Assembly (NCBI RefSeq): GCF_022267315.1
Contig: NZ_JAIKLE010000001.1
Location: 372,001 to 436,000 of the forward strand
Length of the DNA: 64,000 bases
Direction of reading: 5' to 3'
Source: Maribellus maritimus
Lineage (GTDB): Bacteria; Bacteroidota; Bacteroidia; Bacteroidales; Prolixibacteraceae
Of this stretch, positions 24,110-32,747 are shown piece by piece. The translations under genes and the position numbers were made by a program. A model generated the notes under the pieces. The model made no database searches, was not told where the DNA came from, and saw only the letters and a list, made by a program, of their open reading frames with translations. Within the stretch, counting starts at the first letter, position 1, and the number at the start of each line of letters is the position of its first letter.

Positions 24110-24816
24110 ACAAACCTGTTTATACAATATTACTTGTTGAAGACGACGATGCTTTACGTTTTATTGTAAAAGACAATCTTGAACAAAATAACTACAATGT
24201 TTTAGTTGCTGAAGATGGTGAGAAGGCCATTCAACTTTTTAGCAAGAATAATTTCGATTTGATAATTTTAGACGTCATGCTCCCAAAAGTTGATGGATTT
24301 CAGGTAGCCAAAAAAATCAGGGAACAAAACGAGCATGTACCCATCATTTTTCTAACGGCACGGTCGATGACTGAAGATAAAATTGCGGGGCTTACGATTG
24401 GTGGCGATGACTATATTCCGAAACCCTTTAGCATGGAAGAACTGCTGTTAAAAATTAAAATTTTTTTAAAACGCAGCCAAACTGTTCCAATCGGGGAAGA
24501 ATTCCAAACAAAAAACATAAAAATCGGAAATTTTATCTTTCAACCTGATGAATTATCGCTTTCCATTAACGGAGATGTGCGCAGCCTCACACTTAAAGAA
24601 GCCGAACTGGTAAAATATTTTGCTGAAAACGCCAACAAAGTTTTAGGCCGAAATGACATTTTGGAAAATGTGTGGGGCTCGAATGACTATTTTCTCGGAC
24701 GAAGCCTCGACGTTTTTATATCGCGGTTACGTAAATATTTCAAAGCGGATCCCAGCATAAAAATTACCAATCTTCATGGTATTGGCTTTCGGTTTTCGGT
24801 AAAAAACGAAGGATAA
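24106..24816 (+). CDS. OmpR-family response regulator
   Basis: The ATG at 24106 yields 236 residues. The frame is open further upstream, inside the kinase gene, but coupling by ATGA overlap and the standard receiver N-terminus (YTILLVEDDDALRF) fix the start. The receiver domain has Asp13-Asp14 and phospho-acceptor Asp56 in LIILDVMLP, with Lys in YIPKPF. A C-terminal winged helix of the Trans_reg_C type follows at about 135-232 (LTLKEAELVKYFAEN, DVFISRLRKYF). It is a DNA-binding output partner of the kinase just upstream. Targets are not identifiable here. Confidence 0.94.
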   Translation: MNKPVYTILLVEDDDALRFIVKDNLEQNNYNVLVAEDGEKAIQLFSKNNFDLIILDVMLPKVDGFQVAKKIREQNEHVPIIFLTARSMTEDKIAGLTIGGDDYIPKPFSMEELLLKIKIFLKRSQTVPIGEEFQTKNIKIGNFIFQPDELSLSINGDVRSLTLKEAELVKYFAENANKVLGRNDILENVWGSNDYFLGRSLDVFISRLRKYFKADPSIKITNLHGIGFRFSVKNEG

Positions 24817-24828
24817 AAAAATACAAGA

Positions 24829-25152
24829 ATGAGTTTGTACCAATTAATACTATTGGTCATTATCGGTCTGCTGTCCGGCATGCTTGCCGGAGTTTTTGGT
24901 GTTGGCGGTGCAATTATTGTTATTCCGGCATTAGTTTTTATTATGGGACTTACCCAACACCAAGCGCAGGGCACAAGCCTTGCATTTATGATTCCGCCAA
25001 TTGGGATACTTGCGGCCTGGAACTACTGGAAAGCAGATTATGTAAACTGGAAATTTGCATTGATTCTTTCGCTTACCTTTGTGGTAGGAGCCTATTGGGG
25101 ATCCAAATTCTCAGTAAATATACCAGATAAAATACTCCGGAAGATTTTTTGA
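24829..25152 (+). CDS. TauE/SafE-family half-length membrane protein, possibly truncated by an in-frame TGA
   Basis: This 107-residue protein with three hydrophobic helices has the TauE/SafE motif GMLAGVFGVGGAIIVIPAL near the N-terminus. Short single-repeat members of about 120 residues are common in Bacteroidota and presumably dimerise to form an anion exporter. The frame ends at TGA (25150-25152) after RKIF. The same frame then continues without a stop for 14 codons (ILLLFVAVKMIISK) to TAA at 25195-25197, exactly the hydrophobic C-terminal helix expected for the family. A point mutation, a sequencing error or readthrough could explain this. It lies 12 bp after the response regulator. Confidence 0.75.
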   Translation: MSLYQLILLVIIGLLSGMLAGVFGVGGAIIVIPALVFIMGLTQHQAQGTSLAFMIPPIGILAAWNYWKADYVNWKFALILSLTFVVGAYWGSKFSVNIPDKILRKIF

Positions 25153-25239
25153 ATTTTATTACTTTTTGTAGCTGTAAAAATGATTATTTCAAAATAATTG
25201 GGCTGATTGACAAATTATTCCAATAAAAAGCTTTTTGTT

Positions 25240-25270
25240 TTTGGAAGAAATAAAAAAACAGCTATTTTTG
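25240..25270 (+). promoter_or_regulatory. Promoter of rpmH
   Basis: TTTG (25240-25243), 19-bp spacer, TATTTTTG (25263-25270): an exact match to the Bacteroidota -33/-7 consensus, 44 bp upstream of the L34 start codon. Confidence 0.8.
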
Positions 25271-25314
25271 CAGTCCGAAAATTTTAATGGGTAAACGCGA
25301 AAAAATAAATAGAA

Positions 25315-25473
25315 ATGAAAAGAACATTTCAACCATCGAATAGAAAAAGAAAAAACAAGCACGGTTTTAGAGAAAGAATGTCAACCGCAAACGGAAGAAA
25401 AGTTTTAAAATCACGTCGTGCAAAAGGAAGAAAAAAATTGACCGTTTCAGACGAACCAAGGCATAAAAGATAA
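25315..25473 (+). CDS. rpmH: 50S ribosomal protein L34
   Basis: This 52-residue highly basic protein begins [18 protein letters not shown] and contains [19 protein letters not shown], the invariant L34 core. L34 is a structural protein of the large ribosomal subunit. The C-terminus ([13 protein letters not shown]) is the slightly extended form seen in Bacteroidota. It has a strong consensus promoter 44 bp upstream and a terminator-like hairpin 27 bp downstream, so it is transcribed on its own. The usual neighbours rnpA and dnaA are absent. Confidence 0.97.
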   Translation: MKRTFQPSNRKRKNKHGFRERMSTANGRKVLKSRRAKGRKKLTVSDEPRHKR

Positions 25474-25500
25474 TTTATACCTCAATTAGTTTTAGCGGGA

Positions 25501-25531
25501 AGGTAAGGAATACAAATTCTTTACCTTTTTG
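25501..25531 (+). terminator. Terminator of rpmH
   Basis: Arms AGGTAAGGAAT and ATTCTTTACCT (one G-U pair), a 4-nt loop, then a T run. Confidence 0.75.
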
Positions 25532-25664
25532 TGTTTATAGGTATTCATTTTTACAATTAAAAACTACCCCCGGAATCTTTAAAATTTAAGAAATTCATTT
25601 CAAACACTTTCAGCATACTAATTTTGGATTATTTTTGTTTTCTAATTGACCGATATTTTAAAAT

Positions 25665-26471
25665 ATGAGTTTGAAAAAATTTCTTTTAAGCCGCACATTT
25701 CTGATACAGATAATTATTGCTGCCATAATCGTCTCTTCGCTTATTTTTATCACGATGCATGGGCTAAAAATATACACAAAACACGGAGAGTCCTACCCTG
25801 TCCCCAATTTTGAGGGAATGAATCAGGATGAAGCTGCTCAGGTTGCTGCAAACCAGAATCTGAAGGTGAAAATAGTTGATTCGGTTTATACAGATGATGT
25901 TGCGCCGGGCGAAATTATAGATCAGGTGCCGGAAGCAGGCTTTAGAGTAAAAGAAAGCAGGACTATTTTTTTAACGATTAATTCGACGCAACCGGAACAG
26001 GTAATCCTTCCGAAACTTACAGATATTTCTTACAGGCAGGCCCAGGTTTTGATTGAAAACAGCGGCCTTAAAGTCGGAGAGATTTCTTATCAACCATCGG
26101 AATATAACGATTTAGTGCTGAGTGTTCTGATCAATTCAGAAAAAGTAAAACCCGGAAAAAAAATATCAAAAGGAACAAACATCGATTTGATTATCGGGCG
26201 CACGCAGGGAAACACAGCAACTCCCCTCCCCAACCTAATTGGACTTTCTATTGAAGAAGCCGAAAATACATTGACGCACGCGATGCTAAACATGGGGGTA
26301 TTAATTTACGACGAAACAGTTATTTCGGAAGAGGACTCAGTAAATGCCAGGGTGTGGAAACAAAGTCCAAATCCCAAAATTGTAGGCAATGTAAATCTCG
26401 GATCTTCGGTTGACATTTGGATTACCATAGATGAATTAAAAATTGAAGAGACATCGGAACCTGAATTTTAA
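25665..26471 (+). CDS. Membrane-anchored PASTA-domain protein
   Basis: This 268-residue protein has a short cytoplasmic N-terminus and one transmembrane helix (about 12-32), so the rest is periplasmic. It then carries three PASTA domains: about 43-110 (YPVPNFEGMNQDEAAQVA), about 112-182 (VILPKLTDISYRQAQVLI) and about 185-255 (TPLPNLIGLSIEEAENTL). PASTA domains bind peptidoglycan or beta-lactam-like ligands. Here there is no kinase or transpeptidase domain. It is co-transcribed with the pseudouridine synthase that follows after 4 bp, an arrangement common in Bacteroidota. TATTTTTG at 25630-25637 may be its -7 element. Confidence 0.9.
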   Translation: MSLKKFLLSRTFLIQIIIAAIIVSSLIFITMHGLKIYTKHGESYPVPNFEGMNQDEAAQVAANQNLKVKIVDSVYTDDVAPGEIIDQVPEAGFRVKESRTIFLTINSTQPEQVILPKLTDISYRQAQVLIENSGLKVGEISYQPSEYNDLVLSVLINSEKVKPGKKISKGTNIDLIIGRTQGNTATPLPNLIGLSIEEAENTLTHAMLNMGVLIYDETVISEEDSVNARVWKQSPNPKIVGNVNLGSSVDIWITIDELKIEETSEPEF

Positions 26472-26475
26472 AACT

Positions 26476-27519
26476 ATGGAAGACCATTTAAACGAGTATA
26501 GCGAAGAGGTTGAAGAAGGCGAAATGTTTGAACATTATCGTTTGACAGTTGATCCGGGTCAGTCTTCTCTTCGTATCGATAAGTTTCTTTCCAATCGTAT
26601 CGACAATGCTTCGCGCAGCAGAATACAGGCAGCTGCTGATGCAGGTAATATATTGGTTAACCAGATGTCCGTAAAACCCAACTACAAGGTAAAGCCAAAC
26701 GATGAAATCCTTATCGTCATGGATTACCCGCGACGTGAATTAAAAATCATTCCTGAAGATATTTCGCTGGATATCGTGTATGAAGACGACCAATTACTGG
26801 TAATCAACAAACCACCGGATTTTGTCGTCCATCCCGGACATGGAAATTACTCCGGCACTTTGGTAAATGCACTGGCATATTATTTTCGCGATCTTCCCTT
26901 GTTCAACAGCGAGGATCCACGGCCTGGCCTGGTCCATCGAATTGACAAAGACACCTCGGGATTGATGGTGGTAGCAAAAACAGAAACAGCAAAAAACAAA
27001 CTGGCACTTCAGTTCTACGAAAAAACATCGGAGCGAAGATACCAGGCCCTGGTTTGGGGTAGTGTAAAAGAAGATCAAGCTACAATAACCGGCAATATAG
27101 GAAGAAGCCTGAAGAACAGACAGGTTTTTACTGTATTCCCTGAAAGTGATTACGGCAAACATGCTGTCACTCATTATAAAGTTTTAAAACGAATCGGCTA
27201 TGTAACTCTGGTAGAATGTAAACTTGAAACCGGACGCACACATCAAATCCGGGTTCATATGAAATATATAAACCATCCGCTGTTTAACGATGCAAATTAT
27301 GGTGGCGACCAGATTTTAAGAGGAACAACTTTTAGCAAATACCGGCAGTTTGTACAAAACTGTTTTAAAATTCTGCCAAGACAGGCCCTACATGCCAAGA
27401 CGCTCGGGTTCACACATCCGTCAACGGGTAAGTTTATGCAGTTTGATTCGGAACTCCCCGAAGACATGAGTACGGTAATTGATAAATGGGAAAATTATAT
27501 TGCGTACAGGAATGACTAG
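26476..27519 (+). CDS. rluD: RluA-family pseudouridine synthase (RluD-like)
   Basis: The ATG at 26476 gives 347 residues. An S4 RNA-binding domain lies at about 30-90 (LRIDKFLSNRIDNASRSRIQ). The catalytic domain follows with GLVHRIDKDTSGLMVVAKT, Asp158 being the catalytic residue, and TGRTHQIRVHMKYINHP near the C-terminus. The enzyme isomerises uridine to pseudouridine in RNA. The S4 domain and length fit RluD, which modifies the helix 69 loop of 23S rRNA, but RluC-type targets are not excluded. The frame is open for 11 codons upstream, overlapping the PASTA gene, and the internal ATG fits the gene spacing better. Confidence 0.9.
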   Translation: MEDHLNEYSEEVEEGEMFEHYRLTVDPGQSSLRIDKFLSNRIDNASRSRIQAAADAGNILVNQMSVKPNYKVKPNDEILIVMDYPRRELKIIPEDISLDIVYEDDQLLVINKPPDFVVHPGHGNYSGTLVNALAYYFRDLPLFNSEDPRPGLVHRIDKDTSGLMVVAKTETAKNKLALQFYEKTSERRYQALVWGSVKEDQATITGNIGRSLKNRQVFTVFPESDYGKHAVTHYKVLKRIGYVTLVECKLETGRTHQIRVHMKYINHPLFNDANYGGDQILRGTTFSKYRQFVQNCFKILPRQALHAKTLGFTHPSTGKFMQFDSELPEDMSTVIDKWENYIAYRND

Positions 27520-27977
27520 CAAACCAAAACCTTAAGCCAGATTATTGGGAGATTAAAGGTGGGTATAGAAAGAGTTAAAAAACGTCGGAAAATTGAAAAC
27601 AGTTTAAATACCCGGAAAAAAAGCCCCAAAGTTCTCACTAAAAAAAGATGAATCAAAGGAATTAGAATCTCCCGCAAAAAGAGATTTTCGATTAAGAAGT
27701 AAAAACCTCCATACTATAGAATAATTTATTTCCGATGAGAAAAAACCAGCATTATTCCGCATCAAATCGGAGCACCAGGACTTTATTTCCGGAACCAATT
27801 TTGCTTACAACTGAAAGAAAACAGGAAAAATAATCCAATTAACAATTGTGAATTCAGATAGTTAAAAAGAGTTTTCAAAGGTTGAAAAAGAGTAGCGTTT
27901 TTATTTTGTTTCGCTCTATTTGATTTTCTACTTTTGACCTTCCAATGGAAAACGATTGATTATTTTATTAAAAATTT
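27520..27977 (+). other. Intergenic region upstream of dnaB
   Basis: This 458 bp region has no convincing gene. A 64-codon minus-strand frame (27604-27798) has low-complexity Ser/Phe-rich composition and looks spurious. The only feature I can support is the dnaB promoter near its end. I saw no strong terminator for the preceding RluD gene. Confidence 0.5.
27905..27936 (+). promoter_or_regulatory. Promoter of dnaB
   Basis: TTTG (27905-27908), 20-bp spacer, TACTTTTG (27929-27936), matching the Bacteroidota -33/-7 consensus about 40 bp upstream of the dnaB ATG. Confidence 0.65.
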
Positions 27978-29501
27978 ATGGCTGAAAGAAAAAAGACACA
28001 AGCACAATTTTCAATTGAACAGATAAATGCGCAGTATGGGAAACTACCTCCCCAGGCAGTTGAAGTGGAAGAGGCGGTTTTAGGAGCATTAATGCTGGAA
28101 AGAGATGCATATGTTACAGTTGCCGATATTATTGACACCTCCAGCTTTTACAAGGAAGAACACCAAAAAATATTTGAAGCCATAAAAAAACTTTCGGGCA
28201 AGGAAAAACCTGTCGATTTGTTAATGGTTACGCAGGAATTAAAAGACCGGGAGCAACTGGATGAAGTAGGAGGCCCCGGATACATTACTCAACTAACACG
28301 CAGGGTTGCCTCAGCTGCGCATATTGAGTTTCACGCCAGAATTATTGCCCAAAAATATATCCAAAGAGAACTCATTCGCGTTTCCTCTGAAATTCAGGCA
28401 AAATCGTATGACGACACCATTGATGTTGACGATTTGATTGATTTCTCAGAATCGTCTCTTTTTCAGGTGGCAGAGGGAAACATAAAAAAGGAAACCGTTC
28501 CGATAAAACCTGTTCTAAACGATGCCATTTTACAAATTGAAAAGGCGCGAAACCAGAAAGACGGATTAAGCGGAGTTCCATCGGGTTTTACTGGCCTTGA
28601 CCGGATTACCAACGGCTGGCAAAAAACCGATCTTATTATTATCGCCGCCCGTCCGGCGATGGGAAAAACTGCCTTTGTTCTTTCCATGACACGTAATATG
28701 GCAGTAGACCACAACCGCCCTGTAGCTATTTTTTCACTGGAAATGTCATCACTTCAGCTTGTTACCCGTCTGATTTCTTCTGAAACAGAGATTAGTGCCA
28801 ACAAATTAAAAACCGGGCAGCTGGAAGATTGGGAATGGGAACACCTGAACCGTAAAATAGCAAATCTTGACAAGGCCCCAATATTTATTGACGACACACC
28901 GGCATTGTCTATTTTTGAATTTCGGGCCAAATGCAGGCGTCTGAAAATGCAATATGATATTCAGGCCGTGATTGTCGATTACCTCCAGCTGATGACTGCG
29001 GGAACCGATAGTCGAGGTAGCCGCGAACAGGAAGTAAGTACAATTTCCCGCTCGTTAAAAGCTATTGCAAAAGAACTTGATGTACCGATTATGGCATTGT
29101 CGCAGTTAAACCGTTCGGTGGAGTCAAGAGAAGGCAAACGTCCTCAGTTGTCCGACCTCCGTGAATCCGGCGCAATTGAACAGGATGCTGATATTGTAAC
29201 TTTTATTCACCGCCCGGAATATTTTGGAATAACTGAAGACGAATCTGGAAATTCGCTACTCGGTGTTGCTGAAATTATTATTGCAAAGCATAGAAATGGT
29301 GCTACCGGAGATGTGCACTTGTCCTTCAAAAAAGAACTGGCCAAATTCTCGGATATGGAAACAAATTTTGGCGACGGGCTGGGTGATGCACAAACATTTA
29401 GCTCAAAAATGAATGAAGATGATGATGATTTGGGAGTTGGAATTTCATCGAATAACAGTTTTGATAACCAGAACCCTTCCACCAATGACACACCGTTCTG
29501 A
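27978..29501 (+). CDS. dnaB: Replicative DNA helicase DnaB
   Basis: This 507-residue hexameric helicase unwinds DNA ahead of the replication fork. The N-terminal primase-interaction domain (about 18-125: LPPQAVEVEEAVLGALML) is followed by a linker and the RecA-like domain with Walker A ARPAMGKTAF at about 230. Walker B is IQAVIVDYLQLM, the QLNRSVESREGKRPQLSDLR motif and an Arg finger region follow. The C-terminal tail is acidic and Asn/Asp-rich. No intein is present. It has its own promoter. Confidence 0.97.
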   Translation: MAERKKTQAQFSIEQINAQYGKLPPQAVEVEEAVLGALMLERDAYVTVADIIDTSSFYKEEHQKIFEAIKKLSGKEKPVDLLMVTQELKDREQLDEVGGPGYITQLTRRVASAAHIEFHARIIAQKYIQRELIRVSSEIQAKSYDDTIDVDDLIDFSESSLFQVAEGNIKKETVPIKPVLNDAILQIEKARNQKDGLSGVPSGFTGLDRITNGWQKTDLIIIAARPAMGKTAFVLSMTRNMAVDHNRPVAIFSLEMSSLQLVTRLISSETEISANKLKTGQLEDWEWEHLNRKIANLDKAPIFIDDTPALSIFEFRAKCRRLKMQYDIQAVIVDYLQLMTAGTDSRGSREQEVSTISRSLKAIAKELDVPIMALSQLNRSVESREGKRPQLSDLRESGAIEQDADIVTFIHRPEYFGITEDESGNSLLGVAEIIIAKHRNGATGDVHLSFKKELAKFSDMETNFGDGLGDAQTFSSKMNEDDDDLGVGISSNNSFDNQNPSTNDTPF

Positions 29502-29521
29502 TGCAGTGAACTTATTCTTTC

Positions 29522-29529
29522 TACATTTG
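29522..29529 (+). promoter_or_regulatory. Possible -7 element for the gene at 29555
   Basis: TACATTTG matches TAnnTTTG. The -33 position 20 bp upstream holds TCTG, one base from consensus. Confidence 0.4.
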
Positions 29530-29554
29530 TACTTACTTTGGAAGAAAACAGAAA

Positions 29555-30814
29555 ATGAAACAAAAGTTTTTGCTTATAATTTTTAGCTTATTTGTTACCT
29601 TTCAGGCAAAGTGTATCCAAATCTTAATTCCTATGGATGATGCTCAGAAAGACCACTTAAAATCATATGGAATTGCTTACTGGGCTCTTGAAAAAGACAT
29701 CGAGGTAAAATGGCTTCTTAACTATCGCGGGGGAAGTTTTTTGGTACAACACTATCCCGAAATAGAAAACGAATGTATCGTTCGAGGTGTCAGTTACGAA
29801 TCAATTACCGACACGCAGGCTGACGGAATTTTAAACGAAATTGCACAACCCGATGCTAACCAGGACGCTGTAAGCATGAATAAAGCACCTAAAATTGCCG
29901 TTTACTCTCCTCCGAACAAGCAACCCTGGGATGATGCTGTTACGCTCGTTCTTACCTATGCGGAAATCAACTACGATATTATTTATGATGAGGAAATTGT
30001 TAATGGCAAGCTTTCTGAATATGATTGGCTGCACTTGCATCACGAAGATTTTACAGGACAATTTGGAAAATTCTGGAGGACATACCAACATATGCCATGG
30101 TATCAGCAGGAAGTTAGTATCAACAATCAGCTGGCGCAGAATTTGGGGTTTCTGAAAGTTTCAGAGATGAAATCATATATCACGCGCGAAATACAAAAAT
30201 ATGTAATGAATGGCGGTTTTCTGTTTGCCATGTGCGCAGCTACCGACACCTATGATATTTCGTTGGCGTCTGTTGGAATTGACATTTGTGAACCAATGTT
30301 TGACGGCGATCCTGCAGATAAGCAAGCAAATGAAAAACTAAATTTCTCAAACACATTTGCCTTCGAAAATTTTCATTTGCAGATGAATCCTTATGTCTAT
30401 GAATTTTCGGATATTGATGCAACAGAAACTCGGAAGGTGATTCGCGAAAACGACTATTTTACACTTTTTGAATTCTCTGCCAAGTGGGATCCGATTCCTA
30501 CCATGTTGTGTCAAAATCATAAAAATTTGATTAAAGGCTTTATGGGACAAACCACTTCATATAGAAAGGAAGTTATTAAACCCAATGTATTAATTATGGG
30601 AGAAAATAAACCTGCAAATGAAGCGCGATACATACATGGCGAAACGGGAAAAGGCTTTTGGACATTCTACGGAGGACATGATCCAGAGGATTATCGCCAT
30701 TTAATTGGAGATCCTCCAACCGATTTGAGTTTACATCCAAACTCCCCAGGGTATAGATTGATTCTAAACAATGTTTTGTTTCCGGCTGCAAAGAAAAAGA
30801 AACGGAAAACCTGA
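29555..30814 (+). CDS. Secreted protein of the Bacteroidota family often labelled asparagine synthetase B
   Basis: This 419-residue protein has a signal peptide (about 1-19). It contains IQILIPMDDAQKDHLKSYG and a central region with YSPPNKQPWDDAVTLVLTYA, followed by YDWLHLHHEDFTGQFGKFW. The last part has GKGFWTFYGGHDPEDYRH, which resembles a glutamine-amidotransferase-like or trehalose-utilisation-type fold. Homologues in Bacteroidota databases often carry the name asparagine synthetase B, but I see neither the N-terminal Cys nucleophile nor the SGGxDS ATP-pyrophosphatase motif, so that name is not supported. It is exported and its role is unknown. The basic tail KKKKRKT is unusual. It stands alone between dnaB and a large hairpin. 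Confidence 0.65.
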   Translation: MKQKFLLIIFSLFVTFQAKCIQILIPMDDAQKDHLKSYGIAYWALEKDIEVKWLLNYRGGSFLVQHYPEIENECIVRGVSYESITDTQADGILNEIAQPDANQDAVSMNKAPKIAVYSPPNKQPWDDAVTLVLTYAEINYDIIYDEEIVNGKLSEYDWLHLHHEDFTGQFGKFWRTYQHMPWYQQEVSINNQLAQNLGFLKVSEMKSYITREIQKYVMNGGFLFAMCAATDTYDISLASVGIDICEPMFDGDPADKQANEKLNFSNTFAFENFHLQMNPYVYEFSDIDATETRKVIRENDYFTLFEFSAKWDPIPTMLCQNHKNLIKGFMGQTTSYRKEVIKPNVLIMGENKPANEARYIHGETGKGFWTFYGGHDPEDYRHLIGDPPTDLSLHPNSPGYRLILNNVLFPAAKKKKRKT

Positions 30815-30851
30815 TTCAGATAGCTTTCAAAAAAAACAGTTGAAAAAAAAG

Positions 30852-30925
30852 AAGCCAGGAGGCAGTGAATTAATTTATCTATGAAGGGAAACTATAATCA
30901 TATAGTGTAAAACGCCCCCTGGCTT
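30852..30925. terminator. Large terminator-like hairpin with structured loop
   Basis: Arms AAGCCAGGAGGC (30852-30863) and GCCCCCTGGCTT (30914-30925) pair with one mismatch around a 50-nt loop. The loop holds its own inverted repeat ACTATA / TATAGT. T-rich sequence follows on the plus strand and an A8 run precedes it, so it could end transcription from both sides. Confidence 0.6.
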
Positions 30926-31006
30926 TTATAATTTAATTTCAACATTTTTTTAAACAGAACTTCTTTAATACTATCCCGATTCCCGGCCGCTGGGAAAAGC
31001 CGGTTG

Positions 31007-31723
31007 TCAAATACTATTTACGTATTCAACCAACTTTATGATATCTTCCTCGCTTCTAAATTTTATCTTATTCTTCTTGATAAAAGATTTGATCTCAGCC
31101 TTTTCCTGACCTTCAACCTGGTCTAAAAAGTCTTTTTTCGATTTTATTAAAAAACCTGAACCATCGTTAAATTTTCCGACATAACTCACTTTGTCAACAT
31201 AGTAATACTCTTTCGTACCACTTCCTCCCTGGTAATTTGAAGTAAAACTATCGAGCAATAAGTCTTTGTTTCTTTTTATATATAACGACAATTTTCCTTT
31301 GACTTTTAATTCAAAAAAGCCATTATATTTTCTTTCTGCTTTTGATCTCAGTTCCGGATCAAAAATAAAAACCTTATCGTCATAAACTATTTGTTTCAAC
31401 TTATATGGTTGGTTCAATGATAAAGTGTCAGTACTTTGAATTACTTCAAATGCGTCGGACGCAATATTGTATCGTAAAGGCATTTCATCCGACTTTGACC
31501 CATCGTTTAATTCAAGAATTCCTGGCAAAAAATCTTGCTCAAAATATGGATTACCATTTACGGGAACACTACTTCTCTTTGTATAATTATGAGTTGTAAT
31601 CCCGTCAACTATCTGTTTTGATTGTCTTTGGGCCCCTCTCGGCACCTCAACTGTTTTCAAATCCTGCGCCAAACAAGCAAAGTTGAATACACAAACTGTA
31701 AAAAATAAAAAAACTCCCTTCAT
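31007..31723 (-). CDS. Secreted protein of unknown function
   Basis: This 238-residue protein has a signal peptide (about 1-19, ending CLAQ). The mature part is beta-rich up to about residue 190, with VNGNPYFEQDFLPGILELNDG and YKLKQIVYDDKVFIFDPELR. A charged helical tail (KSKKDFLDQVEGQEKAEIKSF cut at either end) follows. I do not recognise a named domain. The pattern (a short protein that compares an expected state of the genome-encoded envelope) cannot be turned into a function. It is transcribed alone and no clear operon partner is near. Confidence 0.7.
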   Translation of the reverse strand: MKGVFLFFTVCVFNFACLAQDLKTVEVPRGAQRQSKQIVDGITTHNYTKRSSVPVNGNPYFEQDFLPGILELNDGSKSDEMPLRYNIASDAFEVIQSTDTLSLNQPYKLKQIVYDDKVFIFDPELRSKAERKYNGFFELKVKGKLSLYIKRNKDLLLDSFTSNYQGGSGTKEYYYVDKVSYVGKFNDGSGFLIKSKKDFLDQVEGQEKAEIKSFIKKNKIKFRSEEDIIKLVEYVNSI

Positions 31724-31799
31724 AACATTGTGGTTTGTTACTACTCAAAGAATTTAAAAGTCAACATTTAGAAAAAAAAATATAAGAAAATTTAGTTTT

Positions 31800-31832
31800 G
31801 GAACCCAGTGAGAAATTTACTCGCCGGGTTCC
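31800..31832. terminator. Hairpin between the lipoprotein operon and the 31007 gene
   Basis: A 13-bp imperfect stem, GGAACCCAGTGAG paired with CTCGCCGGGTTCC, around a 7-nt loop. A T7 run lies 10 nt beyond on the plus strand. It probably closes the SusCD operon transcript, though the U-run on the minus strand is weak. Confidence 0.5.
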
Positions 31833-31904
31833 ATTTGTATTTTTTTAATCAGAATATAGGAGATCTTGCTTTAAAAAGGCTAAAAAATCCTATTTAATAA
31901 TTTC

Positions 31905-32714
31905 CTAAAGAGATCCAGGTCTGTATTCTTCATGAGTTCCGTCAACATCTCCCTGAAAATCAACAATCATGATCCCTGTACAAGGATCATAAGTGCCACT
32001 TCCAACAACAAGATATGAGTTTCCATCTCCCATGGTAATATTTTGCTCGGGAACCGTAACAATTCCTGTTTCAGGATCCAAATCAAAAGCTAAGAGATCG
32101 CTTGTCCAGTCCCAAAAATTTGTCTGCCAGATACGATTTGGATTCTCGCTGTCAGCTTTAAAAGATACGTCATATTCTCCGTACCCTGTCTCATTTGCAA
32201 TATAGGCACCGGTAAAGGTTTTGATATCAAATGGGCACTCTGGCTTCTTACTTAAATACAAATCTGCCATTGAAGCAAATAAATCTGTCCCAAAATTATC
32301 ACTGCTCAAATTCAATACCAGTAGAACTGTGTCGCCCTTTGAGAAATTGTCTGTGTGCATAGTCAAAGCTACCTCTACTCCTCCTGAACCACCAGGAATT
32401 GTCAATGAAGTTGCTCCAATAGAATAGTGTGTACCTTCTACTGCAGTAGAGGATCCATCAACGCTGACATTAACAGATGCATCACTTGAGATTGGAACTC
32501 CCCAAACCTGAACAGTCAAAGGAACAATTGTATCACCGGTAGCATTATTTTCAACTTCGAAAATTTTATTTCCATTTGAAAACACTACACTACCCTCTAC
32601 TGTTGGATCAACGTCATTTGTTAGAGCATCAAAATTAGTTTCTTCTTCCTCGCAGGAAATAAATAATGCCCCTGATATTATTATGGTTAATAAGATTTTA
32701 AAAATATTTTTCAT
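31905..32714 (-). CDS. SusE-like/DUF1735-like lipoprotein, third gene of the SusCD operon
   Basis: This 269-residue lipoprotein has Cys21 in LFISC. An N-terminal beta-sandwich (about 40-150) with VSVDGSSTAVEGTHYSI and a run ending in VALTMHTDNFSKGDTVLLVL resembles DUF1735 or Calx-beta-type domains. A Cys-containing C-terminal domain (about 155-269) follows. Lipoproteins in this position of SusCD operons bind the ligand at the cell surface in several known systems. It lies 33 bp after the SusD-like gene, same strand, so co-transcription is likely. Confidence 0.72.
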   Translation of the reverse strand: MKNIFKILLTIIISGALFISCEEEETNFDALTNDVDPTVEGSVVFSNGNKIFEVENNATGDTIVPLTVQVWGVPISSDASVNVSVDGSSTAVEGTHYSIGATSLTIPGGSGGVEVALTMHTDNFSKGDTVLLVLNLSSDNFGTDLFASMADLYLSKKPECPFDIKTFTGAYIANETGYGEYDVSFKADSENPNRIWQTNFWDWTSDLLAFDLDPETGIVTVPEQNITMGDGNSYLVVGSGTYDPCTGIMIVDFQGDVDGTHEEYRPGSL

Positions 32715-32747
32715 GATTTCTTCATTTAATAATTAAAGCATGACATT

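Noticed and set aside
25150-25152. TGA in the TauE-like gene as selenocysteine or programmed readthrough
   Set aside because: No SECIS-like hairpin was evident downstream and the family does not use selenocysteine; a simple nonsense change or sequence error is more likely.
27604-27798. Minus-strand 64-codon frame in the gap before dnaB
   Set aside because: Low-complexity Ser/Phe-rich product, no ribosome-binding site or neighbour context; probably chance in AT-rich DNA.
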